A stretch of DNA of 64,000 nucleotides from Paracamarosporium sp. OC-R06-R3 (lineage: Eukaryota; Ascomycota; Dothideomycetes; Pleosporales; Didymosphaeriaceae): NCBI GenBank assembly GCA_019828545.1, contig JACVRA010000099.1, positions 279-64,278 of the forward strand. Reading direction: 5' to 3'. The position numbers and the translations under genes were made by a program. Below the pieces are notes generated by a model. It ran no database searches. It worked only from the letters and a program-made list of their open reading frames with translations, and was not told the DNA's origin. The first letter of the stretch is position 1. Each line of letters begins with the position of its first letter. Below, piece by piece: positions 9,723-20,155 of this stretch.

Positions 9723-11078
9723 ATGAGCAGTGGTTTGGGAATTCGAACTTGGCGTGCTGCGAGTACTGCGACGAGGAAGAGCAATGGGCGAGAAGACGTA
9801 GACGGTGAAGTGCAGACCTTCTCAGAAGAAGTCGCAGAGTATGGAGAGGCAACAGTGAGTTGCATTGCTGAAGCTCAGCTCTCACCGGATGGCTCATGCG
9901 TCTTTACCACCGACTATTCACGCAAATTTTCTGTTTATCCATTTCTCTCAGACATTTCTGCAGAAGAAGAGCGACCGACACTTGCGCCATACGCACAGTT
10001 TTCTTCAGCGGATCCCATATGGGCCTTCACGGTTAATCCATACTTCAATTCTCTTAATAGCACCACCACTACCGTGTTGATCAGCCGCCGAGATCAGTAC
10101 ATTGGCCTGCACAATGCACTTTGGGACGTATCCAAAACCCAACAAGATGAAGTCAAGCAACCTGTCTGTGTAGGACCTGTAGATATATCCTCCAAGACTG
10201 CCAGCTACAAGCTTGTCGATAAGCTGACGGAAGCTGTTACTGCACCGATCAGCCTAGCATGGTCACCCGATGGCGCCTACTTCTACGCCGGCCAACGAAA
10301 CAAGATTGCCATCTTCGACCTCACCTACACTGATGATCCCATAGCTATGATACGTACTATTCCCTCAACGCGAAACAAACTCAAAGGCGGAGGCCGGGGC
10401 TTCAAAGGCGATGTATCCGCACTTGCTCCTTGTCCTGCCAGTTCAACCACAAATGCCGATATATTAGCTGCAGGGACTCGCACGCGCTATGTCGGTCTAT
10501 ATGACCCTATTTCGTGTCAAGAGATCACCCACTTTGCCCTCCCAGGCGCAGTTATTGGAGGCAGGGTTGATAACGACCATCTTCGGAACCTTTTGGGCGA
10601 GGGCGTAACACAGCTGAAGTGGAGCCCAGACGGGAAATATCTCTATGTCTCTGAGCGGAGCTCAGACGCTCTCCTCATCTATGATTCTCGCAATTACCAA
10701 CTGGCGCTCGGCCACTGCGCCGGCCGAAAAGCACTCACACGCCAGAAAATGGGGTTTGATGTGTGGGCGCAGACTGGCGATTACAATAATGGAGAGAGTC
10801 ACGAGATATGGGCTGGTGGTACAGATGGTAAAGCGAGAGTGTGGAAAAATCCTTGCTGGAGTGAGGGCGCAGTGGAGGCGGATGAAGTTATTGATGTGGG
10901 AAAAGATCCGGTGAGCAACGTGCTTGTGCATCCATGGGGACATGCTGCTGCTATTACAATGGGCCGATATGAAGTTGGAGGTGAGAAGAAAGGGAATGGG
11001 ATCTGGAGAGGAGGCATGACGAATCCGGCGTACAAAGAGTGGGGTTGTTTGGATATTTTGGGTCTGGGGAGTTACTGA
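9723..11078 (+). CDS. WD40 protein, WRAP53/TCAB1-like
   Basis: Single exon of 451 residues from ATG 9723. The frame is also open slightly upstream, but only with a TTG. WD40-type blades are visible: AQLSPDGSCVFTTDYS, LAWSPDGAYFYAGQRN, QLKWSPDGKYLYVSERS and EIWAGGTDGKARVW. The segment DPIWAFTVNPYF and the order of blades suggest the family of telomerase Cajal body protein 1 (WRAP53), whose yeast relative Swt21 is linked to pre-mRNA splicing. In animals it binds the CAB box of scaRNAs and telomerase RNA; the role in filamentous fungi is not established. A short upstream ATG frame (9667-9723) would encode 18 residues and might act as an upstream ORF. An additional 5' exon cannot be excluded. Confidence 0.6.
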   Translation: MSSGLGIRTWRAASTATRKSNGREDVDGEVQTFSEEVAEYGEATVSCIAEAQLSPDGSCVFTTDYSRKFSVYPFLSDISAEEERPTLAPYAQFSSADPIWAFTVNPYFNSLNSTTTTVLISRRDQYIGLHNALWDVSKTQQDEVKQPVCVGPVDISSKTASYKLVDKLTEAVTAPISLAWSPDGAYFYAGQRNKIAIFDLTYTDDPIAMIRTIPSTRNKLKGGGRGFKGDVSALAPCPASSTTNADILAAGTRTRYVGLYDPISCQEITHFALPGAVIGGRVDNDHLRNLLGEGVTQLKWSPDGKYLYVSERSSDALLIYDSRNYQLALGHCAGRKALTRQKMGFDVWAQTGDYNNGESHEIWAGGTDGKARVWKNPCWSEGAVEADEVIDVGKDPVSNVLVHPWGHAAAITMGRYEVGGEKKGNGIWRGGMTNPAYKEWGCLDILGLGSY

Positions 11079-11471
11079 AGGAACCGGTGTTTAGATATAC
11101 CCAATGGAATTTGGTGCCACGCTGTAGCGTATGATAATTCGAGATACGCAATAAAACAACAACTTGTGACCTCTGTAGCGCCGCTTGTGATTAGGCGGTC
11201 TCAGGGAGTGGACATGACAACGCTCGCTACCAGATCAGGACAACATGCATGTGAATACTAATTGCGGTTTATGTGAACTTGGAAAATATACTGCACAATT
11301 GAACAATTGTCCTCTTCTTAGTGCATGTCTTTAATGGTTGGTCACACGTAGATAGGAAGACCCACACACTAGCTTACCCCCACCTGATAGGCAACCCAAC
11401 CCTATCGAAACAACAACAACACCATTTCCTCTCGCCACACATAAAGATACCTCCTAATATACGATTTGGCC
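11079..11471. other. intergenic, promoter of the Urc4 gene
   Basis: About 390 bp holding the 3' flank of the WD40 gene and the promoter and leader of the next gene. The region just before the ATG is CA-rich (CCCAACCCTATCGAAACAAC), as is common in fungal leaders. No other feature was seen. Confidence 0.45.
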
Positions 11472-12973
11472 ATGGATCCGCAAGTGAAATACCTTCTCTC
11501 CCTCGACGCAATCCGAGACCGCGCTAAAGTCGTCGGCGAAGCTGCTAAAGTGGGGAAGCTGAGCCACTTCGACGTGCGTGAGGAACGTTTAGATGCTGTT
11601 GCTGACTACGTAACGGGTGTTATCAAAGTAATCCCCCCCCCCTTTCGATTTGTTTTTTCGACTCGATAGTATATATAGGACACATAAGTATAATGGTCTA
11701 ATGGTCTAATGGCCTACAGCGCGATTACGGACCGAACAAGTATGGCGAGATCCCACCACATGGCCGCTGGCAGCATTTCGAAGTCGGCAATCAACCGCGC
11801 ATCGAAAACTTACTATCGCAATGGAAGGCAGAAGGCGAAGATGACAAAGAGCTTACGCGTAGGCTGATCGATTTATTCTTCGTCTCCGTGTTGTTAGATG
11901 CAGGTATGTGGTCAACGTAGTCTTGTGTAAGAATCGTGTAAGTTAACGTAATCATCTAGGTGCAGGAGATCACTGGCGGTACGTGGAGCCAGAGACGGAG
12001 AAGACGTATGAGCGGAGCGAGGGCATCGCTGTGGCGAGTCTGTACATGTTCAAAGAAGGTGCATTCACTGGTTCGCAAAACAACAAGATGATTGTGGACG
12101 GTAAGCGCATCTAGAGCAAATTGCGAATCTCATGGTCATGAGCTTACATAGACACTAGGGAAGGGCCTCGAACAACTGACCTCCTCAGCCCTTGCAAGTG
12201 GTTTCCAGATCTCAGAGCGCAACCCTATGCTAGGTGTAGACTCACGTGCCCATCTCCTCAGAAGTCTTGGAGCCTCCCTCCTCTCGCACTCCTCTGTCTT
12301 CGGCACAGAAGGCCGGCCCGGAAACATCGTAGACTACATGCTCAAGACCGCCACCAACCCATCTACTCTCGACATCCTCAAATTCTGGGACGTTCTTCAA
12401 GAACTACTAATCCCCATCTGGCCTCAAGACCGTACAGTCGTAAATGGATATCCCATCGGCGACGCTTGGCCGCTCAGCACCCTCCAGACCGCCGCCACCT
12501 CTGCCTCGCTTCCAAATACCACGGCAGCAGAGTTCATCCAGCCATTCCACAAGCTAACTCAATGGCTTACCTACTCCCTCACTGTCCCGTTCACTCGCCT
12601 TTTGAAGATAAACTGGACGCATACAGACTCATTGACCGCTCTGCCCGAGTACCGCAATGGCGGACTCTTCGTCGACCTCGGAGTGCTCAGCTTGAAACCC
12701 GCTTCGCTTGAACGTGGTTTAGCTGCGTCTGGTGGGACGCTGCCGCAGTTCAGCGCGGGAGACGATGTGGTTGTTGAGTGGCGCGCTATGACGCTCGTGC
12801 TGATCGACAAACTGTATAAAATGGTGAAGGAGCGAATGGAAGGCGTAGAATTGAGCATGGCGCAGTTGTTGGAGGCGGGGACGTGGAAGAGTGGGAGGGA
12901 AGTGGCGAAGGAGAAGAGACCCGAAACAAAGAGTAGTCCGATTTTGATTGAGAGTGATGGGACAGTGTTCTAG
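11472..12973 (+). CDS. URC4: uracil catabolism protein 4 (Urc4/Urg3, DUF1688)
   Basis: Four exons: 11472-11627, 11720-11903, 11960-12100 and 12159-12973. They encode 431 residues. Introns are 92, 56 and 58 nt, with GTAATC/GTATGT/GTAAGC donors, and all phases agree. The protein matches the DUF1688/Urc4 family along its length: MDPQVKYLLSLDAIRDRA at the start, FFVSVLLDAGAGDHWRY, FPFD-like linker and the C-terminal block with YRNGGLFVDLGVL and VVEWRAMTLVLIDKL. Urc4 is needed in the yeast URC pathway that degrades uracil by way of a ribosylated intermediate; its own reaction is not firmly known. The first intron begins with an unusual run of ten C residues. The start ATG is preceded by GGCC, giving a fair context. 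Confidence 0.88.
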
Positions 12974-13670
12974 TGATTAGACGATGGCTCACGCAGAGTG
13001 GCTATAGGGTATGCTAGTGATAGGCCATGATTTGTTTTTTCTTCTTGTGATTCTACAGACCCCTGTATGCCACCGAATGCATCGACATATCTTGAAGCAG
13101 CGACGTCCAGAAGTACTTCGATTGGCGACGACGGCTCCCACCCTCATATTGATTATGCATCGCAATCCCAGACAGGCAGGTCTATAAGCATGTATATCAA
13201 CGATTTCGCTTGCTTGAAGAACAACAAAAGGATACTTATGTGCTATACTAGATCAGTGCAGGAGCCGCTAAATCACGCTTCACCTACAGCTCTATCACAC
13301 TTAACTCACAGCTATATCACACTCTACATATTAAGGATAGTGCTGATAGATAGAGTGTAATATAGCTGTAAATAGTGTGATATATCCGTTCCCAGACAGT
13401 GCAGGAAACAAGTGAGACGGAGATACGTCAGTTTTTATAGCTTCTAAAGAAGATCGAAAGACAGAGGCAAGGTTATAGGATAATAAACGGGCAACCAAGG
13501 ATCAAACCATCCTTTAAGCGACTCGTATCCATTAGCCCTGCCTACTAGTGAGTGTAGGTCAACCGAAAGCTGCAGCGAGCGCATGGTCCTCAGCTTTTAA
13601 CGAAGAGCCGCCAACGCAGCCATACCAGCCCCCAACCCCCAGCCGGACCGGACCTTTGAGCCAGGTGGTC
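12974..13670. other. intergenic with hairpin repeat
   Basis: About 700 bp between the convergent Urc4 and NB-ARC/TPR genes. It holds the inverted repeat annotated separately at 13295-13380. No gene was recognised. Confidence 0.5.
13295..13380. repeat. inverted repeat (MITE-like hairpin)
   Basis: ACAGCTATATCACACTCTA at 13308-13326 and its inverted partner at 13351-13369 match at 18 of 19 positions. The outer bases TCACAC (13295-13300) and GTGTGA (13375-13380) continue the palindrome after small gaps. The loop is about 24 nt. The 10-base word CAGTGCAGGA occurs on both sides, at 13254-13263 and 13397-13406. This suggests a small mobile element or relic. It could also fold as a long RNA hairpin if transcribed from a neighbour's 3' end. 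Confidence 0.6.
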
Positions 13671-16305
13671 CTAGTCCCAAGCGTTTCTCGTCAAGACCGC
13701 CAAATCTTCATAATCCAAATCTCGTCCATATCTTTCTGAAAGTCTCTCCATGGCATGCTTGTACTCCTTTAAAGTGAGTCTTCTTTCTTCGTCAAGCCCC
13801 AGCTTGCCCTGAGCTTCCGCCAGATGGTAAAGTGCGCGTGCCATTTGCGCAAGATACTCTGACATCTCATGAAAACCTCGGACAGAATTTTCGAACATGA
13901 CTCTATTGACTGTGAGCGATTGTGGAAGCGAATTAGGAACTGTCGAACCGCTTACCGAGCCTCGTCCCATTGATCCAGTGACATGTAAGCTTCGCCTATT
14001 CTATCATAAAGAGCCGTAACCCGGAAATGTCTCGGCCCAATCGTCGAGTGGTATTGTGCGAGGGCCTTGAGATAGAGATCAAGACTCTCCACAAAACGTT
14101 CTTGTAGATATCGGACTTTGCCAAGGAAGTAAAGGCCTTGTCCAGTTCTGTTGATAGTCAGCGCTCACTCTGTGTTGTCAGATAAGCATGGCCTCACTTC
14201 AGTGATTCGGAATCCATTAGGCCAAACCTATCCTCCCGACTGACCAAGTATGCTTCAAGTACGCCAGATGCTTGCTCAAGCTGACCCATGTGGAGAAGCG
14301 CAAATGCCTTGTTCATCATTGGCCAGTCAGGAGGATTTGATGATGGTATGTTGAAGGGACCTTCTATCGCCAATTCCGCCTGCATTAAGGCTTCTTCATA
14401 TCGCCCTTCCACAAGATAAGCCTCAGCCAGCTCATTATAGGCCTGTCGAAGTCTCCATGTACGATCATCATACTGCTCAAAGATCTGAGCGCTGATCTTT
14501 GCATGGTAGATCGCTGTGTGGTAATCACCAGTAAGACTTGCAACTTGAGCCATGCATCCTTCGTTGTGCCCGCGCCAGATTTGGGTAGAGCTAGGATCCA
14601 AGTCACATAATCTAGTACAAGAGTCGAAGTAGCGATGTGTTTCTCGCAGATTACCTCTCTCAATGAAGTACCTATATTGTCAGTGAAGGATGCGCCTCAA
14701 GGTCAGATGGTCCTCACCGTCCAAAATCCATGAACAGCCTTGCTAAAGGAGAGATGACCTCCTTATCGGAAGTCATGTCCGGGTTTTCTTTATAGAGGCG
14801 ATGCAGTGCTGCAACTTGAGGAGCAATAGGCTCACATAGGCGCCACCGCGCCGGGCTGGACTCAAATTCACTGAACTGCCAGGTTGCGTATAGGAGAAAG
14901 GCTGTGCTGACAAAGCTACGGCTAGCCGTCTGCGAGTCCATCCAAGATCTGGCAGCGTCTTGTATTATGCGGTGAATCGTGAGGACTTTTGTATCCCGAT
15001 TGCGTTTCACAAGGGAAGACCTGGATAACTCTGAGCGAGCTTCGACATACAGCTCACTCGACAAAGGATATTTGATCGGCCATTTCGTCACATCAACTTT
15101 ATCCATTTGCTGGAGTAGTTCCTCTGGGATCTGATCAGGATCTAGGTAGGATATGGTATTCAACAAGCTGAGCGCTGGGGCACTCAAATCCTGAAAATTC
15201 CAGACGGTGTAGAGAGTCTTCGTCGCAGACAAATCGCTCATCTTATAGATTTTAGATCGTGATGAGTCCTGGTCGTACAATTTCAAGAATTCTAGGAACG
15301 AAAGATCACGTCGAGTAATGGTCTCTGCAATCTGGGTCAGCGCTAGTGGCAAGCCGCTCAGCCTCTCCGCGATTTCCTGGGAAAGTGGTATATCCTTAGC
15401 ACTGGAGTATCCAGTAAGATTGCGCAAGAGTAACCCAGCCTCTTCTGTAGTGAAAGGCTCCAGATCAATTCCATCTGAAATCGATACATGGGTTTGTGTT
15501 TTAGCTAGCGGGTCGCGACTGGTCACCAAGATCGATCCGTGTGTGGAGTCAGGCCAGAAATCTCGCAAGACATCAAGATCATCGGCATTATCAAATACAA
15601 GCAGCCAGGTTGGAGTTTTCTCGCCCTCGAGGGGTTTAGCGCCCTTACGAAGTTGTCGTATCGGCTCTGACAGCCAGCCGAGCACCAAATTGATGCTCAC
15701 AATTTGATTGAGAGACTCGATTTCAAGACCCAGAGCAACGGAAATTTCGGAGAATGACTGTGCTAGTTTCTCAGAATCGCTCGCTTGAACAATGAAGATA
15801 GCATCAAAGTCGCTCCTGTTAGCATATGCAAACTCTACCGCAAGTTGGGTCTTTCCTACACCTCCAACTCCACAGAGAGCGAAAGTCTTTCGGCTTGGCT
15901 GAGCTTCATAGTCAAGTGATTCCACAGGTGGTTGTAAGATGCTCTTCATGGCTCTCAGAATCTCTCTGCGACCAAAGAAGCTAGGATTTCGTGTATATGG
16001 CTTTAAGAGATATTGCGGAAGATTGATCGATCGAGTGATGCCTTGTATGGCATCATTAAATGGCAACATCTCGAAGCTTGACGTATCAGAATGCACAACT
16101 GCGGTATCGGCATTGGACGCCATGATAGGGTCTGAAGGTTCGGGGGAAAACTCGGAAAATCCTGTGAACTCACTATATCAGTGTAATCATCAAAGACCTT
16201 ACGTCTATTATCAAGCAACTTACTAGAGAAGTCCGACCCAATTGAAGCTGTAGTTGTCCGTGCAGCGATGCTAGCGGATGCTGGATCGATTAGCTTACTG
16301 AGCAT
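13671..16305 (-). CDS. NB-ARC and TPR protein (fungal NLR-like)
   Basis: Model with five exons on the minus strand: 16224-16305, 14718-16161, 14198-14671, 13956-14147 and 13671-13902, about 807 residues. If translation starts at ATG 16123 it is 767. The NB-ARC ATPase has P-loop GVGGVGKT (about residue 125), Walker B LLVFDNADD, GSILVTSRD and the GLPLAL motif, so the nucleotide switch looks complete. After a winged-helix-like part come TPR-type helices (GDYHTAIYHAKISAQIFEQ, YNELAEAYLVEGRYEEAL, GQGLYFLGKVRYLQER, YDRIGEAYMSLDQWDEA). Such proteins belong to the STAND class, studied as heterokaryon-incompatibility and innate-immunity-like receptors in fungi. The N-terminus (about 80 residues before the ATPase) matches no effector domain I know. 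Exons 2-5 are secure; the first exon is tentative. Confidence 0.75.
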
Positions 16306-17928
16306 AAAGGTTTGGCTCGGCCATGATGAGGCTACCTCAACGTTGTCTGTTTAAATCTGTCTGCGGTTTCAAGCGACTGGAAAATTTTTGCGGTTGCAGA
16401 TACTTGTGCTATATTTCGCTCGATGAAATTTCGCGGCAGGTTGGTACACGCTCTCAATAGTAGGCAAAGTCGGGGCCGCTCATGAGATTTAGCGAATTTT
16501 GGATGTGGAGTTCCCAGAAAGACTATTTATACTAAGGTTTGCAGAAGTTGTTTGATCGGGATTTGATGGGAGTTCTTGTGAATGATGCCTACAGTCTACT
16601 GCTATGTCAATATTGTAGAATACTGTGTGTGTACTTGCTCCAAGATGATTTCTCAAATGCCTTGGCAAACGGAAATCAAGGGTTGGCATGCGAACGAACG
16701 CTCCAAGCAAACGGTGTAATGTTTCGAGACATGTGTAAATATCTGTTGGAGAGGATTCACAGAGAGCAGTTGGTTCAGTAGCGTGTCACCCCAATGTATA
16801 AGGAAATCCCATGGGAAGGTTTTGTCATCCATGGGTTCATTCTGAAATTCAAAAATACGTGGTTCCAACAGTAGATCTGGAAGCTGAGATAACAGCCAAC
16901 ATCCCGTGCTGTTGGACTAGCGTAAAGCACTGTAGGGGCTACCAATATCAGGCACCGCAATCAGGCTATCGATTGTGCCACGTTAGCGATCTTCATAGAT
17001 TAAAAAGAGCGACCTACGTGGTAGACCAGTCCCCTGTACACTTTCGTAGACCGATTTCCTTCAATATTCCTTTGGTAGCAGCGGCAGCATTCACGGGGGG
17101 ACAAACATCAATGCTAGGTAGAGCCCAAAGGTGAGTAGGATCAACAACGGAGAGTAGGTTTATGAAGTAAGATGGCGGAGAAGATCATCGTGATGATGCA
17201 TTACGTGGCGCAGTTGGTCTAGCAACGTTTCTTTGTTTGTGTGCCAGAATGGTCGGTTGCCACTCGATGTGTGACAGCAACTGGTGGGTCCGCTCTAGTG
17301 CACCGCATCCCCTAACTCGGTACGGAATCTCAGCTATAGAACTGCTCTCACGGTAATGAACCTGGGACGCAGTGTTTCCGCCTTATACTGGTCAGTGCCT
17401 GCATAGGCTACGAATCACTACAACTTCCTTTAGGTGGCTGTTACTGCAAGAGTTATCTTTTTTTTGGCCTTGAGAGGACTCATCGCACGCGTGTAGATCA
17501 AAAGAGTTGCGATTCTGTGTTTTCTGAGCCGTGTCTGTAGAAAGACCACAAGGCTCTGCAGCCTGCATAGAATATTCGACTTCACTGAGGCATGACCCCT
17601 CCCCATCCTCACTAAACTATACATTTCCAACGACTTTAAAGAACTATTGACAAGCAGAACTATATAGACCTACAGATCAGTAACGGTACAGCATTCAGTG
17701 CGTAGCTTCCAACTCTGGAGCCTGGATCCGACCCGCCGGGTCCCACACTAGGCCCAACACCCACTCGAGCGCTTCCGCTCGGCTTGCAACGCACCTGCTC
17801 GCACATTACAACGTTGCCGACGCAGCTGATGTTAGAACTACTGTTTGTGCTCCTACCGTGCTCACTGAGCTCATCGCAATCCCTGTCTTTCATCTACCAT
17901 ATCCTACGTCGAAAAATACACCCCAGCC
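16306..17928. other. intergenic, 1.6 kb without a recognisable gene
   Basis: Divergent spacer between the NB-ARC/TPR gene (minus) and the OPT transporter (plus). The open frames here are all under about 110 codons and overlap each other on both strands, with no recognisable domain. It presumably carries both promoters. Confidence 0.45.
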
Positions 17929-20080
17929 ATGCCTCGTTCAAACAGCGAAGATGGTGCCGATTCAAATGACGAATTTACACCGTTGTTTAGAGCAGAAAAC
18001 TCCCCTACGCAACGTTGCAGGATAGAACCAGGCTTCACACTTCGCGCCGTGGTGGTGGGCATGCTCGTTGGCATTCTAATCAATCTCTCAAACACTCACT
18101 ACGGTCTCGTGGTCGGTAGCGGCGCACAAATGCCTACAGTCTCCGTTCTTTTCGGCCACCTTGCCTTCGTCTTATTTGCCAAGCTTGGGTTCCCTCCTCT
18201 CACCAAAAGTGAGACCGTTCTACTTACCAGTACTGCTACGGCTACAGGTTGTATGACCATTACAGCAGGTTTCGCCGAGTTTATACCAGGGATCGAGTAC
18301 ATGCTTGAACCAAATGACGGCGGACCAATACATCTTGGCTGGGTAGACATGTTTCTGTGGGCTCTTGGGCTTTGCTTCTTTGGTATCGTTTTCGCCGCCC
18401 TCCTTAGAACATCGCTCGTCACGGGACCGGGGCTCCCGTGGCCGGGTGCGAAAGCTACCTCCAATGTGATTCAAGCGATACATACGTCTGGATTAAAGCC
18501 TCTGAGCGCCGATCCAGAAGAGCCTGACTCCACAGAGGAAACGCACGAAAGTAACTCTGCGCGTGTCGAATCGCAGCAGAAATTACGCTTGATAGCGAGA
18601 TCATCCGTTTTTGCGGGCGTGCTTGTACGTTGTTTCTTTCCTCACGGATCGTCATTAACGTTCCGTACAGACTGTTTTCATGTACTTCTTTCCACTCGCG
18701 AGCGCCGTTCCCATCTTTGGTCGCTACATGGCCGAGGAATGGCTATGGGCCATCAACCTTTCACCAGGTCTCTTCGGCGCCGGCTTAATTGTAGGACCGG
18801 AAATCGGTCTTCATATGTTGGCTGGAGCTGGAGTTGCATGGGGTATTCTTTCGCCATACGCGAAGAGACGGGGCTGGGCAACCGGTCCTGTAAGCGACTG
18901 GAGGAATGGTAGTAGAGCGTGGCTTGTCTGGATCAGTTTGTCAGCTTTGACTGCTGACGCTGCGGTCAAAATAGCTTTGCTCTGCGCACGGTTACCATGG
19001 ACTTCTTGTATACGCGCTGTTGTCTCTCAAATATGGTTCATTCAGGAGACGTTTACGCATATTCAAGAGCTGCAGATGACCTAGACACCCCTCACGATGA
19101 GCGCCACACTCCGCATGAGAGTCGTATCAGCCGATCTCACAGCTCACGGGCTTGGAAAGCGATAGGGGTTGGTTTTGTTATAACCATCATCGTCTGCATT
19201 CTCACCACCAAGGCTGTTTTCGGATCGCGGATACCGTGGTACCATGTTCTCTTGGCCGTTGTCCTGGCTCTTCCTATGGGTGTCGTAGGCATCCGCTCGC
19301 TGGGAGAGTTGGATTACAACCCTCAAAGTGGGCTAAGTACGCATCTCGGCTCTACCCAAACCTTTCTCCTAGAATGGTACACTAACAGTTCGAAAGTTTC
19401 ACAACTGGTCTTTGCATCAATCATTCCACACTCCAATCCCAACGCTGTAATAATGAACGTCATCTCAGCCGCAATATCTACTGCAGGCGCCAGTCAGACC
19501 GGCGATCTCGCATACGATTTCAAGATCGGCGAGCTTGTCGGGGCAGCACCTAGTCCCCAAACATACGGCCAGATAATTGGATCTATCTTTGGATGTCTGG
19601 TGTCCTGTGTGACATACCGCATCTACACGTCAAGCTTCCAAATCCCTGGGCCTTTTCTGCAAATTCCCACATCCTTTATTCAAGTCCGCACAGCAGAAAT
19701 CTTGATGGGACGGGGCCTTCCGGATGGTGTGGGGCCCTTTGCGTTGGCCTTCTGGTTGTTCTTCGCCATCGCATCGTTTGTCAAAGCGAAATTCCAAGAT
19801 CGTAGGTGGCACGTCTTCATCCCTTCTGGAGTGTCATTTGCTCTGGGTAAGTTTCTTCTCTCCATCAGGGGCGCGCTTCATTGACGATGACATAGGTATA
19901 TTTATTGCACCTGCATTCACCCTTCCTCGTGTGGCTGGAGGCCTCCTTGCTTGGTACTTGCTGTCTTTTCTGAAGAAGCCGAAATCATTTGTTGAAGTTC
20001 TCGGAAGTGGGTTAGTTGTTGGAGAGTCAATCGGAACCCTGAGCTATGCTGCGTTACAAGCGTTACGTGCGCCACAGTAG
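17929..20080 (+). CDS. oligopeptide/metal-chelate transporter, OPT superfamily (YSL-like)
   Basis: Four exons are proposed: 17929-18624, 18671-18990, 19068-19846 and 19896-20080, total 659 residues. Introns 1 (46 nt, GTACGT...TACAG) and 3 (49 nt, GTAAGT...CATAG) are convincing. Intron 2 (donor GTTACC, acceptor TTCAAG) is the only join I found that keeps phase and is weak. Many hydrophobic helices are present, with OPT/YSL hallmarks: LSNTHYGLVVGSGAQMP, GPGLPWPGAKATSNVI and ASQTGDLAYDFKIGELVGA. OPT proteins are proton-coupled importers of small peptides, glutathione or metal chelates at the plasma membrane. The N-terminus is acidic and cytosolic. The last exon and its 3' flank are duplicated downstream (see repeat). 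Confidence 0.8.
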
Positions 20081-20155
20081 GGTCTTAGGTAGGAGCGTCT
20101 TTATAGTAGCTCTTTATAAAGCTTTTCTTATAAGCCTACTTATTTCTTGTTTAGC
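19984..20155 (+). repeat. 3' end of OPT gene, copy 1 of a diverged duplication
   Basis: The last 100 bp of the transporter coding sequence plus about 75 bp of 3' flank recur at 20427-20599 in direct orientation. This copy keeps the open reading frame in its coding part. Its non-coding part is the more AT-rich of the two (for example CTTTATAAAG where copy 2 has CTTTGTCAAG). Confidence 0.8.
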
